Translations under genes and position numbers: made by a program | Notes under the pieces: generated by a model | The model's database searches: none | The model's input: only the letters and a program-made list of their open reading frames with translations | What the model was told of the DNA's origin: nothing | NCBI GenBank assembly: GCA_027364495.1 | Contig: DAHXPE010000237.1 | Location: 1 to 5,107 of the forward strand | Direction of reading: 5' to 3' | DNA from: Candidatus Heimdallarchaeota archaeon | GTDB lineage: Archaea; Asgardarchaeota; Heimdallarchaeia; Hodarchaeales; LC-3 | DNA: 5,107 nt | Part shown: one piece after another, positions 1 through 5,107 of the stretch | How the letters are laid out: each line of letters opens with the position of its first letter | Numbering within the stretch: the stretch's first letter is position 1

Positions 1-79
1 TAGTGAGTATCCACCTAATAAGTTTAGTTTTGAAATTGTGGTCAATACTAGACGAATTAGAATTTCAAACCCGGACCAA
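1..79. repeat. Left arm of a 79-bp exact inverted repeat
   Basis: Bases 1-79 are the exact reverse complement of 1587-1665; the first mismatch is at base 80 (c, where the partner would require a). The arm starts at base 1, so its true left limit is unknown. Read on the plus strand, it is an in-frame copy of about 26 internal codons of the helicase gene (SEYPPNKF...ISNPDQ). It supplies the last six codons and stop of the helicase frame in the antisense direction. A perfect internal copy at the window edge is typical of a fold-back chimera, but a recent inverted duplication or invertible segment is possible. Confidence 0.95.
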
Positions 80-2159
80 CTTCAATTTCAATATTATTGG
101 TTTTATTTGTCCAGACATCATTCTCAAAGGTCAATTGTAAATCTGCTAAATTATCCTCATTATTTAGAAAATCTTTAAGTGCCTCTGTCTGACCTCTGAA
201 AGGAGTAACAATACCTATTTTGAGACCTTGTAGTCTTTCATCAATTAGTAATTTTGAAAGAATATAATAACAAATGTTGATTTCTGCATTATTAACATAA
301 GACTCTTTTTCTTCAAAGTTTTCAATTGAAATAACTTTAAATTCATCTTGGTTTTTATCAGAATTAGGATTACCATTAATAGCAATCAAAGGCTTACCAA
401 TAAATGGATCTGGTACTGAAACATCATTTGTTGGTGGATTACAATTGTAAAAAGGAAATAGTTCGACAAGCAGGTTGTGAATTTCCATAGAAAATCGAAA
501 ATTATCAATTAAATTGATATATTTGCTGTCATTATCCTTGTAAGAGGTAATAACGTCAAGAGCTGAAATTTTTAATTTCTGATCAAGAACAGCTACTTGA
601 GATGAGGAAGATTTACTAAGAAAAGTTAATTTTTCCAAGTTTTGAACAACATTTATTTGATCTGATTCGGGAAAAGATTGTTGACTGAATCTAGGAATTC
701 CCTTAAGATGTTGAATAATAGGAGCAATTTGGTTAACATCACCAGTAATGACCCAACGGTCAGCTTTTTGAGTGTATAAATTAAAATCTACAAAAGATAT
801 ATCACTAGCATCTTCAAAAATAACTAAATCAAAATCAGGAATGATTTTAATAGTTTGGCCTAAATCAATACTATCAGGAGTAATTTCATTATGAATGAAT
901 AAACTATCAATGGTTGAAAATACAATAGACTTTGATTTAGCGATTATAGATTGAAAAATCCTAAAATTCCCAGTAAAAAGGGTATTTTTCATTTGAAGTT
1001 GTAAATCCCTTATTTGTGGATTAGATTCATTATCAAATGCTGTATCCAGTCTTTGAAGTGTCTCATTCTTTTCGGTCTCGTAAATATTATCACTGATAAA
1101 CTGTTTAGCTGGACCAGTCACTCGTACTTTCGTTTTTTTAGTCGTTAAACGAAGAATTTGACTATTCAAGCTATGATTGCTATCTAAAAGCATATCAATA
1201 AAGTTATCAAGGACCCTATGGGTCGTGGAAAGAACAAGAATACGTTTATTATCGGCAATAAGCTTATTAACGCCAATAATACTTGTTGTGGTCTTACCGG
1301 TCCCAGCAAGACCCATGGCAACAGATTTTCTTTGAAATAAAATATCTGATAATAATTCTTTTTGAAAAGGTGTAAGTTCGATTTTATCGGGAACATCAGA
1401 GATATCTTGCATGATATTTTTAGTATCCCTATCAATAAGACTTAAATCGTTTAGCGATTCTTGAAATTTGGAAATGAAAACACTCTTGGCAACCCTCATT
1501 TTTCTTAATGAGTTCATGGTCGCTCTTTCCAGGATAATCATTTCTAATTTTTGTTTTCTAGGAAAACTATCTTGAAATTGAGTGATTTGGTCCGGGTTTG
1601 AAATTCTAATTCGTCTAGTATTGACCACAATTTCAAAACTAAACTTATTAGGTGGATACTCACTAAAGTCAAAATCAGAAGAAAACTGGTTATTCCTAAT
1701 TTGGTAAGTAATAAAATGTGTACTTCGCTTTTCGATGGCTGAAATGTAATTACGAATAGTTGAATAATAATCATAATAAATAGAATCATCAGATAAATCT
1801 TGTTCAGCTTCTAATTGAGAAATACCATCGAAAATACTATTATATGAGGAGTGATTAGCATCAGGAGTAAGTAAAATATCAGTCCTGATATTAGAATTAA
1901 AGGATCTAATACCAGTGCGAAGTTCTAATGTAATGGACCCATTGAGGTCAACAATTTCATAGTAGGTCGATTTATGTTTAATATAAATTTTGTTGTTTTG
2001 TAAGATGGTAATTTCAGCATTATGGAGTCTTTTACTAGAAACATTATTATTAACAGGGGCGTAAATAACTCCTAAATACTTTTGTTTGATAGTAGCCAGA
2101 ATCTTGTTTAATTTTTGTGTATTAGAGAATATACTAAAGACATCCTTTGAAAAATAATG
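57..2159 (-). CDS. SF1 helicase, Upf1/Dna2-like; start unresolved, C-terminus cut off
   Basis: This is an ATP-dependent superfamily 1 nucleic-acid helicase or translocase, substrate unknown. The frame is open for 700 codons; the first ordinary start is GTG at 1628, giving 523 residues. Numbered from that GTG: Q-motif-like LTPFQ (85-89), Walker A GLAGTGKTT (106-114), motif Ia LSTTHRVLDN (133-142), Walker B VIFEDAS (269-275), motif III GDVNQIAP (296-303), motif IV with DNFR (375-378), and IVTPFRGQ (473-480). The Walker B acidic pair reads ED where the family usually has DE. The family should continue with a VGTV..FQG motif V and a TRA(R/K) motif VI. Instead, after EIEVG, the sequence enters the inverted repeat at 1-79 and stops within six codons, so about the last 100-150 residues are missing. 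The upstream 177 codons (2159-1629) form an unrecognised N-terminal domain. It lies directly behind, and in frame with, the wHTH-CARF gene, so the two are probably cotranscribed. Helicase class is secure; exact subfamily is not. Confidence 0.9.
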   Translation of the reverse strand, partial: HYFSKDVFSIFSNTQKLNKILATIKQKYLGVIYAPVNNNVSSKRLHNAEITILQNNKIYIKHKSTYYEIVDLNGSITLELRTGIRSFNSNIRTDILLTPDANHSSYNSIFDGISQLEAEQDLSDDSIYYDYYSTIRNYISAIEKRSTHFITYQIRNNQFSSDFDFSEYPPNKFSFEIVVNTRRIRISNPDQITQFQDSFPRKQKLEMIILERATMNSLRKMRVAKSVFISKFQESLNDLSLIDRDTKNIMQDISDVPDKIELTPFQKELLSDILFQRKSVAMGLAGTGKTTTSIIGVNKLIADNKRILVLSTTHRVLDNFIDMLLDSNHSLNSQILRLTTKKTKVRVTGPAKQFISDNIYETEKNETLQRLDTAFDNESNPQIRDLQLQMKNTLFTGNFRIFQSIIAKSKSIVFSTIDSLFIHNEITPDSIDLGQTIKIIPDFDLVIFEDASDISFVDFNLYTQKADRWVITGDVNQIAPIIQHLKGIPRFSQQSFPESDQINVVQNLEKLTFLSKSSSSQVAVLDQKLKISALDVITSYKDNDSKYINLIDNFRFSMEIHNLLVELFPFYNCNPPTNDVSVPDPFIGKPLIAINGNPNSDKNQDEFKVISIENFEEKESYVNNAEINICYYILSKLLIDERLQGLKIGIVTPFRGQTEALKDFLNNEDNLADLQLTFENDVWTNKTNNIEIEVGPGLKF
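1587..1665. repeat. Right arm of the 79-bp exact inverted repeat
   Basis: This is the reverse complement of bases 1-79 and lies wholly inside the helicase open frame. It encodes residues from SEYPPNKF through ISNPDQ on the minus strand, and the frame runs through it undisturbed on both sides. This copy is therefore the native one and the left copy is the displaced one. The arms are separated by 1507 bases (80-1586). Confidence 0.95.
1629..2159 (-). other. In-frame N-terminal extension of the helicase, no canonical start
   Basis: There are 177 sense codons with no stop and no ATG, GTG or TTG, running from just after the regulator's TAA into the helicase frame. Such length without a stop is very unlikely by chance at this A+T content, and the translation is well mixed (for example KQKYLGVIYAPV and YYEIVDLNGSITLELRTGIRS), so I take it as coding. 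It looks like a mainly beta domain of about 100 residues followed by an acidic helical linker and a second beta segment (FSFEIVVNTRRIRI). I do not recognise the family. Confidence 0.75.
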
Positions 2160-2162
2160 TTA
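2108..2162 (-). other. Regulator stop/helicase start junction, probable frame break
   Basis: The regulator ends with TAA at 2162-2160. An ATG on the minus strand at 2143-2141 opens the +1 frame for eleven codons, then reaches TAA at 2110-2108. Just before that stop is a run of five A (plus-strand T at 2112-2116). One extra A there would join this ATG to the helicase frame, giving MSLVYSLIHKKLNKILA. That would place a normal start 16 bases after the regulator stop, as expected for an operon. The alternatives are readthrough of the TAA, a non-standard start such as ATT or CTG, or a true frameshift mutation. AAAGG abuts this ATG directly, too close to be a good ribosome site. Confidence 0.4.
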
Positions 2163-2837
2163 ATGTAATTTTAATAGTTGATTAGTTCCTTCAGGAACAT
2201 AGTACCGAGAAAATCCATAATCACGAGCTAATTGATATAAGGCAATAGAATGAATCTTTGTTCCCCGAGTAACATTAGCAATAATTTGGTAATCAAAAAT
2301 TATTCTAAGGATAAATTGATTCATATCTTTAAGAACCTTCTCAATATTGTATAACTCAGTGAAAATGATTTCAGTGTTGGATTTTGAAACTAATTGCTTC
2401 AGCTCTTGATCAGTGTCAATCTCATTCTGATTGATTTTTCCACAAAAAAACACCATTTTTTCGACATGAATATTCTGTTTTTCTAAAGCGTGAAATGAAG
2501 ACTCAATTTCTAAACTAAATTTTTCCTTGCCAAGCATACCGATAAATAAATAAGGTTTGTTGATTTGCAAGAAAGTTCTAACATCATGGATAACTAAGGG
2601 ATTAATTTGAAGGAGATTGGTTCTAGAACCACTCACTTTAATTCTTTGAATTACATTATTGTCAACAAGAAATTTAAGGTGATGACGAGCAGTAGTCTTT
2701 TTAAGATGTAAAACATCTCTATAGAGAATAATAAACGTCTCTTTATTCTTGAGAGCTAATTCTCTAACAATATTCCTTCTAGTAGGATCTTCAAGTACTT
2801 CCTGGAGTAATTTATTCTTAAAATCGAAACTCACCAA
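2160..2837 (-). CDS. wHTH-CARF transcriptional regulator (nucleotide-sensing type)
   Basis: A 225-residue protein, probably a DNA-binding regulator controlled by a small nucleotide. Residues about 8-75 form an ArsR-like winged helix: DPTRRNIVREL (17-27), a recognition-helix region TTARHHLKFLVDNNVI (48-63), and a wing around RIKVSGSRTNLLQI. Residues about 95-225 look like a Rossmann-type CARF domain: first strand YLFIGML (96-102), second strand KMVFFCG (127-133), then the hallmark-like ANVTRGTK (187-194) followed by helix IHSIALYQLARDYG and strand YYVPEG (212-217). CARF domains typically have an N-T/D-x-T-G-G-T-K type loop here; Arg replaces the first Gly. In CRISPR-linked Csa3 the order is CARF then HTH, so this is the reverse order. 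The start shown is TTG at 2837; GTG at 2834 is equally possible and no in-frame ATG lies upstream before a stop. The helicase frame follows at once. wHTH is strong; CARF is from motif pattern only. Direct target and ligand are unknown. Confidence 0.85.
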   Translation of the reverse strand: MVSFDFKNKLLQEVLEDPTRRNIVRELALKNKETFIILYRDVLHLKKTTARHHLKFLVDNNVIQRIKVSGSRTNLLQINPLVIHDVRTFLQINKPYLFIGMLGKEKFSLEIESSFHALEKQNIHVEKMVFFCGKINQNEIDTDQELKQLVSKSNTEIIFTELYNIEKVLKDMNQFILRIIFDYQIIANVTRGTKIHSIALYQLARDYGFSRYYVPEGTNQLLKLH

Positions 2838-2879
2838 ATCACTTGAAAAAAATCATTTTGTAAATTTGAGAAAATCAAC

Positions 2880-2886
2880 TATAAAA
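2880..2886 (-). promoter_or_regulatory. Possible TATA box for the wHTH-CARF gene
   Basis: The plus strand reads CTATAAAAG, so the minus strand reads CTTTTATAG, resembling an archaeal TATA box. A start about 25 bases downstream would fall near 2857, leaving a leader of about 20 bases before the TTG start. The element could also face right. In this A/T-rich DNA such matches are common. Confidence 0.3.
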
Positions 2887-2970
2887 GCTAGCGGATATAG
2901 CAGAAATTTTTTTATTAACAATTTTTTCCACACAAAAGTTATAACTGCATTTGAAAAGATTATACGAAAT

Positions 2971-3143
2971 ATGATTCAATTAGTAAAAACAGAGAAAAAT
3001 TTGAAAAACTAACAAAATCGAAATTAATTGATATTCCTCAATTTGAATCATATTTGAAATCTGAAATAGAGAAATACTTCTCTTATAAACAAATAATTCC
3101 AGAAAAATTTCCTTTACTTCACGCTATACAATTAAATTCTTAA
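2971..3143 (+). pseudogene. Possible broken small ORF or gene remnant
   Basis: An ATG at 2971 begins MIQLVKTEK and stops at 3010-3012. The neighbouring frame is open from just after a TGA at about 2955 to TAA at 3141-3143 and reads FEKLTKSKLIDIPQFESYL, then KSEIEKYFSYKQIIPEKF and a short end. Joining the two needs one extra A in the A5 run at 2995-2999, giving a protein of about 57 residues, or a longer one if the upstream frame is used. The charged, helix-like composition is compatible with a protein, but A/T-rich noncoding DNA can mimic it. No family is recognised. Confidence 0.25.
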
Positions 3144-3160
3144 AGTCAGATTAATAAGAT

Positions 3161-3170
3161 TATAAAATAT
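3161..3170 (+). promoter_or_regulatory. TATA-like box upstream of the HNH gene
   Basis: TATAAAATAT sits with its centre about 30 bases before the ATG at 3196. Archaeal transcription starts about 25 bases after the TATA centre, which predicts a start near 3190-3195 and hence a leaderless or nearly leaderless message. A weak GGGA at 3188-3191 region precedes the ATG but would lie at the very 5' end or outside such a message. Confidence 0.4.
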
Positions 3171-3195
3171 AAAATGCAAAAAATTTGGGATTTAA

Positions 3196-4017
3196 ATGAG
3201 TCAGGATAATGAATTATTTTTAATTGGTGTTGGTCCATTAAGTTGGATAACAGAACTTGATCAATTACTTGCTAAAAATGGATTTTTCTGGTATTGGTGG
3301 AGTATTCATATAATAGAAAAGCAGTATCAAGAGGTACTAGATTTTATAAATATAAACAAAGGTATTTATGTTTACATTTACTTTTCAAAAAACGCTGGTG
3401 GAGATGGATCAATTTTATGTAGAATTTTTACAACCGATTTAATGATAGATCAAAATGAAAAATATTTTTTAGGCTTAAAAGGTGAATCAATTGAATTCCT
3501 AAATAATACTGATATATCTCTTTCAAATTTTAAAAAATTCAATTCAGAAGAAGTTATTACTCCACCTCACCTCAAGGCAGCCATTCAAATTGTTCAAATT
3601 ATTGATGAAAAAGAAGATGAAGAAATAGAAGATGAAAAAATTAAAAGTTATGAAGGATTATTGTCAACATTAAATAAAGAAATGGAGGGGAAAACATTAA
3701 CAAGAATAAATCAGAGAATATCAAGAATAATCAGAAATGATACTAGGATTGTTCAATTGTTAAAAGAAAAATCGAATTACAAATGTCAATTTCCAGGTTG
3801 CACAAGTGAAATAAAAACAAGATCTGGAATAAATTATATTGAAGTAGCTCATATTATTCCTGTCAAAAAAGGAGGAAAAAGTGTAATAGGAAATTTATTA
3901 GTTTTATGTCCAAACCATCATAAAGAGTTAGATTATGGTGAATTATACATAATTGAACAAACAGACACGTTGTTGAGAGGCAATTTGAATGGAAGAGATT
4001 TTATAATTAAATTTTAA
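3196..4017 (+). CDS. HNH endonuclease with EVE/PUA-like N-terminal region
   Basis: A 273-residue protein with a C-terminal HNH nuclease, likely cutting DNA. The zinc-site pairs are C197/C202 (CQFPGC) and C238/H241 (CPNHH). The catalytic His is H219 in EVAHIIP, followed by the family's asparagine in GNLLVL (N233) and a further His at 242. The N-terminal 110 residues include an aromatic FFWYWW patch (30-35) and GIYVYIYF...GDGSILCRI (56-77), a pattern like the small EVE/PUA-type barrels that read modified bases; this assignment is tentative. An acidic linker (EKEDEEIEDEK, 138-148) and a basic helical region join the halves. If the N-terminal call is right, the protein resembles modification-dependent restriction enzymes that fuse a base reader to HNH. 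The ATG at 3196 fits the TATA-like box upstream. No methyltransferase partner is visible, consistent with a stand-alone enzyme. Confidence 0.9.
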   Translation: MSQDNELFLIGVGPLSWITELDQLLAKNGFFWYWWSIHIIEKQYQEVLDFININKGIYVYIYFSKNAGGDGSILCRIFTTDLMIDQNEKYFLGLKGESIEFLNNTDISLSNFKKFNSEEVITPPHLKAAIQIVQIIDEKEDEEIEDEKIKSYEGLLSTLNKEMEGKTLTRINQRISRIIRNDTRIVQLLKEKSNYKCQFPGCTSEIKTRSGINYIEVAHIIPVKKGGKSVIGNLLVLCPNHHKELDYGELYIIEQTDTLLRGNLNGRDFIIKF

Positions 4018-4090
4018 TTATTTCGTAGGAGAGAAACCAGAAGAAATAATAAAAAGAATTCAAAATTATTGTAAAAGTTCATTGATTTAA
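4012..4090 (+). other. Possible frameshifted C-terminal tail of the HNH protein
   Basis: After the HNH stop (4015-4017), the next frame reads FNYFVGEKPEEIIKRIQNY and a few more residues to TAA at 4088-4090. Removing one T from the T4 run at 4012-4015 would fuse it directly after IIKF. The tail looks like an amphipathic helix and would end just before the intergenic hairpin. It is short enough to be open by chance, so this is only suggestive. Confidence 0.3.
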
Positions 4091-4095
4091 AGACA

Positions 4096-4123
4096 ATTTG
4101 AAAAAACAAGTCTCTTTTCAAAT
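4096..4123. terminator. A/T-rich hairpin between convergent genes
   Basis: ATTTGAAAA (4096-4104) and TTTTCAAAT (4115-4123) are perfect 9-base complementary arms around a 10-base loop. It lies between the rightward HNH gene and the leftward zinc-ribbon gene, where a shared terminator is expected. The stem is weak (one G-C pair), and archaeal termination relies mostly on T runs, so function is uncertain. Confidence 0.3.
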
Positions 4124-4176
4124 AAATTATTGATCCAATAGGTTATTTTAGATTTTTCTTAATTTCTTCTAAAAGA

Positions 4177-4671
4177 TTAAGCATCACACTTCCAATTACC
4201 AACCCTCACAAATTTCATAAATTCACACCTTTTATATCCTTCTCCATAATTGCAATCTGATCTCTCTGGGTGTTTGCATTTAGGTGGTTGAGCAAATTTG
4301 GGATATATAGGAAGTGGTGGCAAAACTGGGTGTTCTTTTTGATAAATTTTGTCCTTAATATCTTGAGGAAAAGTATCAGAAATTTCCTTTATTTTCTTTT
4401 TGATTCTATACTCGGATTTATATAAGTTATTTGCTAAAAAATCATTGTAAATTACCTCAGCATTTAAATGAGCAATTTTTTTTAACAATTCTATTTCTTT
4501 ATCACTCCATTCTACAGTTTCTTCATTTGGAACAATCTCAATCTGTGCTTTTATCCTAAGAAATGATTTACATTGACGACAATAAGCTCCTTGTATTTTA
4601 GGAATATAAAATGAATATCTTGATGATATAGAAACGGGACTATCACATTTAGGACAAGTAATTTCTTCCAT
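4177..4671 (-). CDS. Zinc-ribbon, SANT/Myb-like, cysteine-rich protein
   Basis: A 164-residue protein of unknown role. Residues 6-34 form a zinc ribbon with CPKC (6-9) and CRQC (31-34). Residues about 53-98 (VEWSDKEIELLKKI onward to YRIKKKIKEI) resemble a SANT/Myb-type or similar three-helix DNA-binding unit with the usual leading Trp and acidic first helix. A proline-rich linker (about 115-130) leads to a C-terminal cluster C132, H134, C140, C149 and C162 that could bind a second metal. There are no membrane segments. The layout suggests a nucleic-acid-binding adaptor or regulator. The ATG at 4671 is supported by TTAAGG nine bases upstream. It is convergent with the HNH gene and divergent from the nuclease fragment, so it is probably its own transcription unit. 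Confidence 0.75.
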   Translation of the reverse strand: MEEITCPKCDSPVSISSRYSFYIPKIQGAYCRQCKSFLRIKAQIEIVPNEETVEWSDKEIELLKKIAHLNAEVIYNDFLANNLYKSEYRIKKKIKEISDTFPQDIKDKIYQKEHPVLPPLPIYPKFAQPPKCKHPERSDCNYGEGYKRCEFMKFVRVGNWKCDA

Positions 4672-4680
4672 ATTTTATTA

Positions 4681-4684
4681 CCTT
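4681..4684 (-). promoter_or_regulatory. Shine-Dalgarno-like site of the zinc-ribbon gene
   Basis: On the minus strand AAGG precedes the ATG at 4671 with a nine-base gap. It is one of the few credible ribosome sites in the window and supports this start. Confidence 0.4.
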
Positions 4685-4697
4685 AATTGATCATTAA
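4683..4697. promoter_or_regulatory. Near-palindrome in a divergent promoter region
   Basis: TTAA-T-TGATCA-TTAA is symmetric apart from one unpaired base. It sits between the divergent zinc-ribbon gene and nuclease fragment, next to a TATA-like GATATA (minus strand, about 4714-4723). The position fits an operator controlling either gene, but A/T-rich palindromes arise easily. Confidence 0.25.
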
Positions 4698-4715
4698 TAA
4701 AGACATGAATAATGA

Positions 4716-5107
4716 ATATATCAAATATTTCTAATTTTTTTTAGATTAAATTTTAGTTCATCTGGCAATAATTCCTTATTACAAAATCCATTTTTATTTA
4801 TTACATCAGAAAATATCGTAATTGAAATTAAAACAAGAGATATGAGTCGTCAATTTTCTTCACTCAAACCTTCTGAAAAAGATATTAATCAACTTTTATT
4901 ATATTTAGACATTTCGAATTCAAAATTAGGATACATTATCGAAGTTAATTTGCAAAATGGTAAAATGAAAACTTTTGATTATACTGTTGATGATGAAATT
5001 ACTAATGAAATCGCAAAAATGCACACAATTTTCAAAAGAATAAGTGAACGATTTATATTCGGCATTCCGATTTTAACTAATAAAGAAATAAGCAAGATAA
5101 AATGTGA
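4716..5107 (+). CDS. RecB/Cas4-like PD-(D/E)XK nuclease, partial
   Basis: The open frame starts after TGA at 4713-4715 and runs off the window's right end, about 130 codons. It has the ExK core IVIEIKTRD (4815-4841) and, about 20 residues later, NQLLLYL with the QxxxY motif (4890-4904). A beta strand LGYIIEVNL follows, then a helix, and a Cys is the last full codon (5103-5105), where Cas4/AddB-type enzymes begin their C-terminal iron-sulphur cysteines. This combination is typical of RecB/Cas4/Dna2-type nucleases that trim DNA ends. The upstream Asp of the PD motif is not seen; the aligned stretch reads NPFLFIT. No in-frame start precedes the core; the first ATG is 4842, which would remove ExK. 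An ATG at 4712 in another frame would join if the T8 run (4735-4742) were one base shorter. The gene is therefore 5'-defective or misread, and 3'-incomplete. Confidence 0.6.
   Translation, partial: MYQIFLIFFRLNFSSSGNNSLLQNPFLFITSENIVIEIKTRDMSRQFSSLKPSEKDINQLLLYLDISNSKLGYIIEVNLQNGKMKTFDYTVDDEITNEIAKMHTIFKRISERFIFGIPILTNKEISKIKC

Larger units (their letters stand above)
2838..3195. other. Gene-poor intergenic stretch between divergent genes
   Basis: This 358-base stretch separates the regulator (leftward) from the HNH gene (rightward). It holds candidate promoter boxes at both ends, T runs at 2907-2913 and 2922-2927, and a possible broken small ORF at 2971-3143. I see no RNA gene, no tandem repeat and no CRISPR-like units in it. 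Frame 1 of the plus strand stays open from inside the regulator to 3012, but the part before 2838 is antisense shadow of the regulator. Confidence 0.6.

Noticed and set aside
1..79. Terminal inverted repeat of a linear replicon or insertion sequence
   Set aside because: The right arm lies inside an intact coding frame and there is no transposase between the arms; the segment is helicase coding sequence.
1..1665. Phase-variable invertible switch
   Set aside because: No recombinase gene is present, the flipped arrangement gives a frame that stops after about 32 codons, and the left arm coincides with the window edge.
1184..1789. Two minus-strand open frames of about 80 codons overlapping the helicase
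   Set aside because: They lie in another frame over well-supported helicase coding sequence and have biased I/L/F-rich composition without motifs; they are shadows.
2749..3012. Plus-strand 87-codon open frame
   Set aside because: Its first third is antisense to the start of the wHTH-CARF gene. Only the part after about 2838 could be meaningful, and that is listed as a possible remnant.
2838..3195. CRISPR array or RNA gene in the intergenic stretch
   Set aside because: No regularly spaced repeats, and no tRNA-like or other structured RNA pattern is visible.

Overview
The window is about 70% A+T. It looks archaeal: a wHTH-CARF regulator, an A/T-rich TATA-like box placed for a near-leaderless transcript ahead of the HNH gene, zinc-ribbon/SANT-type small protein architecture, and weak Shine-Dalgarno sites. 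The phylum cannot be fixed from sequence alone; an Asgard or similar low-GC archaeon is only a guess. The gene content is accessory and defence-like. I see no rRNA, tRNA, CRISPR array or transposase.

Left half (1-2837, all genes on the minus strand). In transcription order: a winged-helix protein whose C-terminal half carries a CARF-type nucleotide-sensing fold (2160-2837), then a superfamily 1 (Upf1/Dna2-like) helicase whose open frame begins right after the regulator's stop codon (57-2159). The helicase has two problems. Its first 177 codons contain no ATG, GTG or TTG, so the start is unresolved. Its 3' end is cut at the point where the Upf1-family motif V (GT-x-FQG) should begin, because the first 79 bases of the window are an exact inverted copy of 1587-1665, inside the same gene. 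This fold-back at the window edge is more likely an assembly or rearrangement artefact than a working invertible switch.

Middle (2838-3195) is a gene-poor stretch with promoter-like sequences and a possible broken small ORF (2971-3143). Next comes a plus-strand protein with an EVE/PUA-like N-terminal region (tentative) and a clear C-terminal HNH nuclease (3196-4017). An open tail in another frame follows its stop. A short A/T hairpin (4096-4123) lies before the convergent gene.

Right end. A minus-strand zinc-ribbon/SANT-like/cysteine-cluster protein (4177-4671) is divergent from a plus-strand fragment of a RecB/Cas4-like PD-(D/E)XK nuclease (4716-5107), which runs off the window and has no good start.

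Together the genes suggest a defence neighbourhood. The wHTH-CARF protein could sense a cyclic nucleotide and control, or act with, the helicase; the HNH protein and the Cas4-like protein are separate nuclease candidates. Several gene ends look broken by one base at short A or T runs (2112-2116, 2995-2999, 4012-4015, 4735-4742). Either the sequence has indel errors or the region is decaying.
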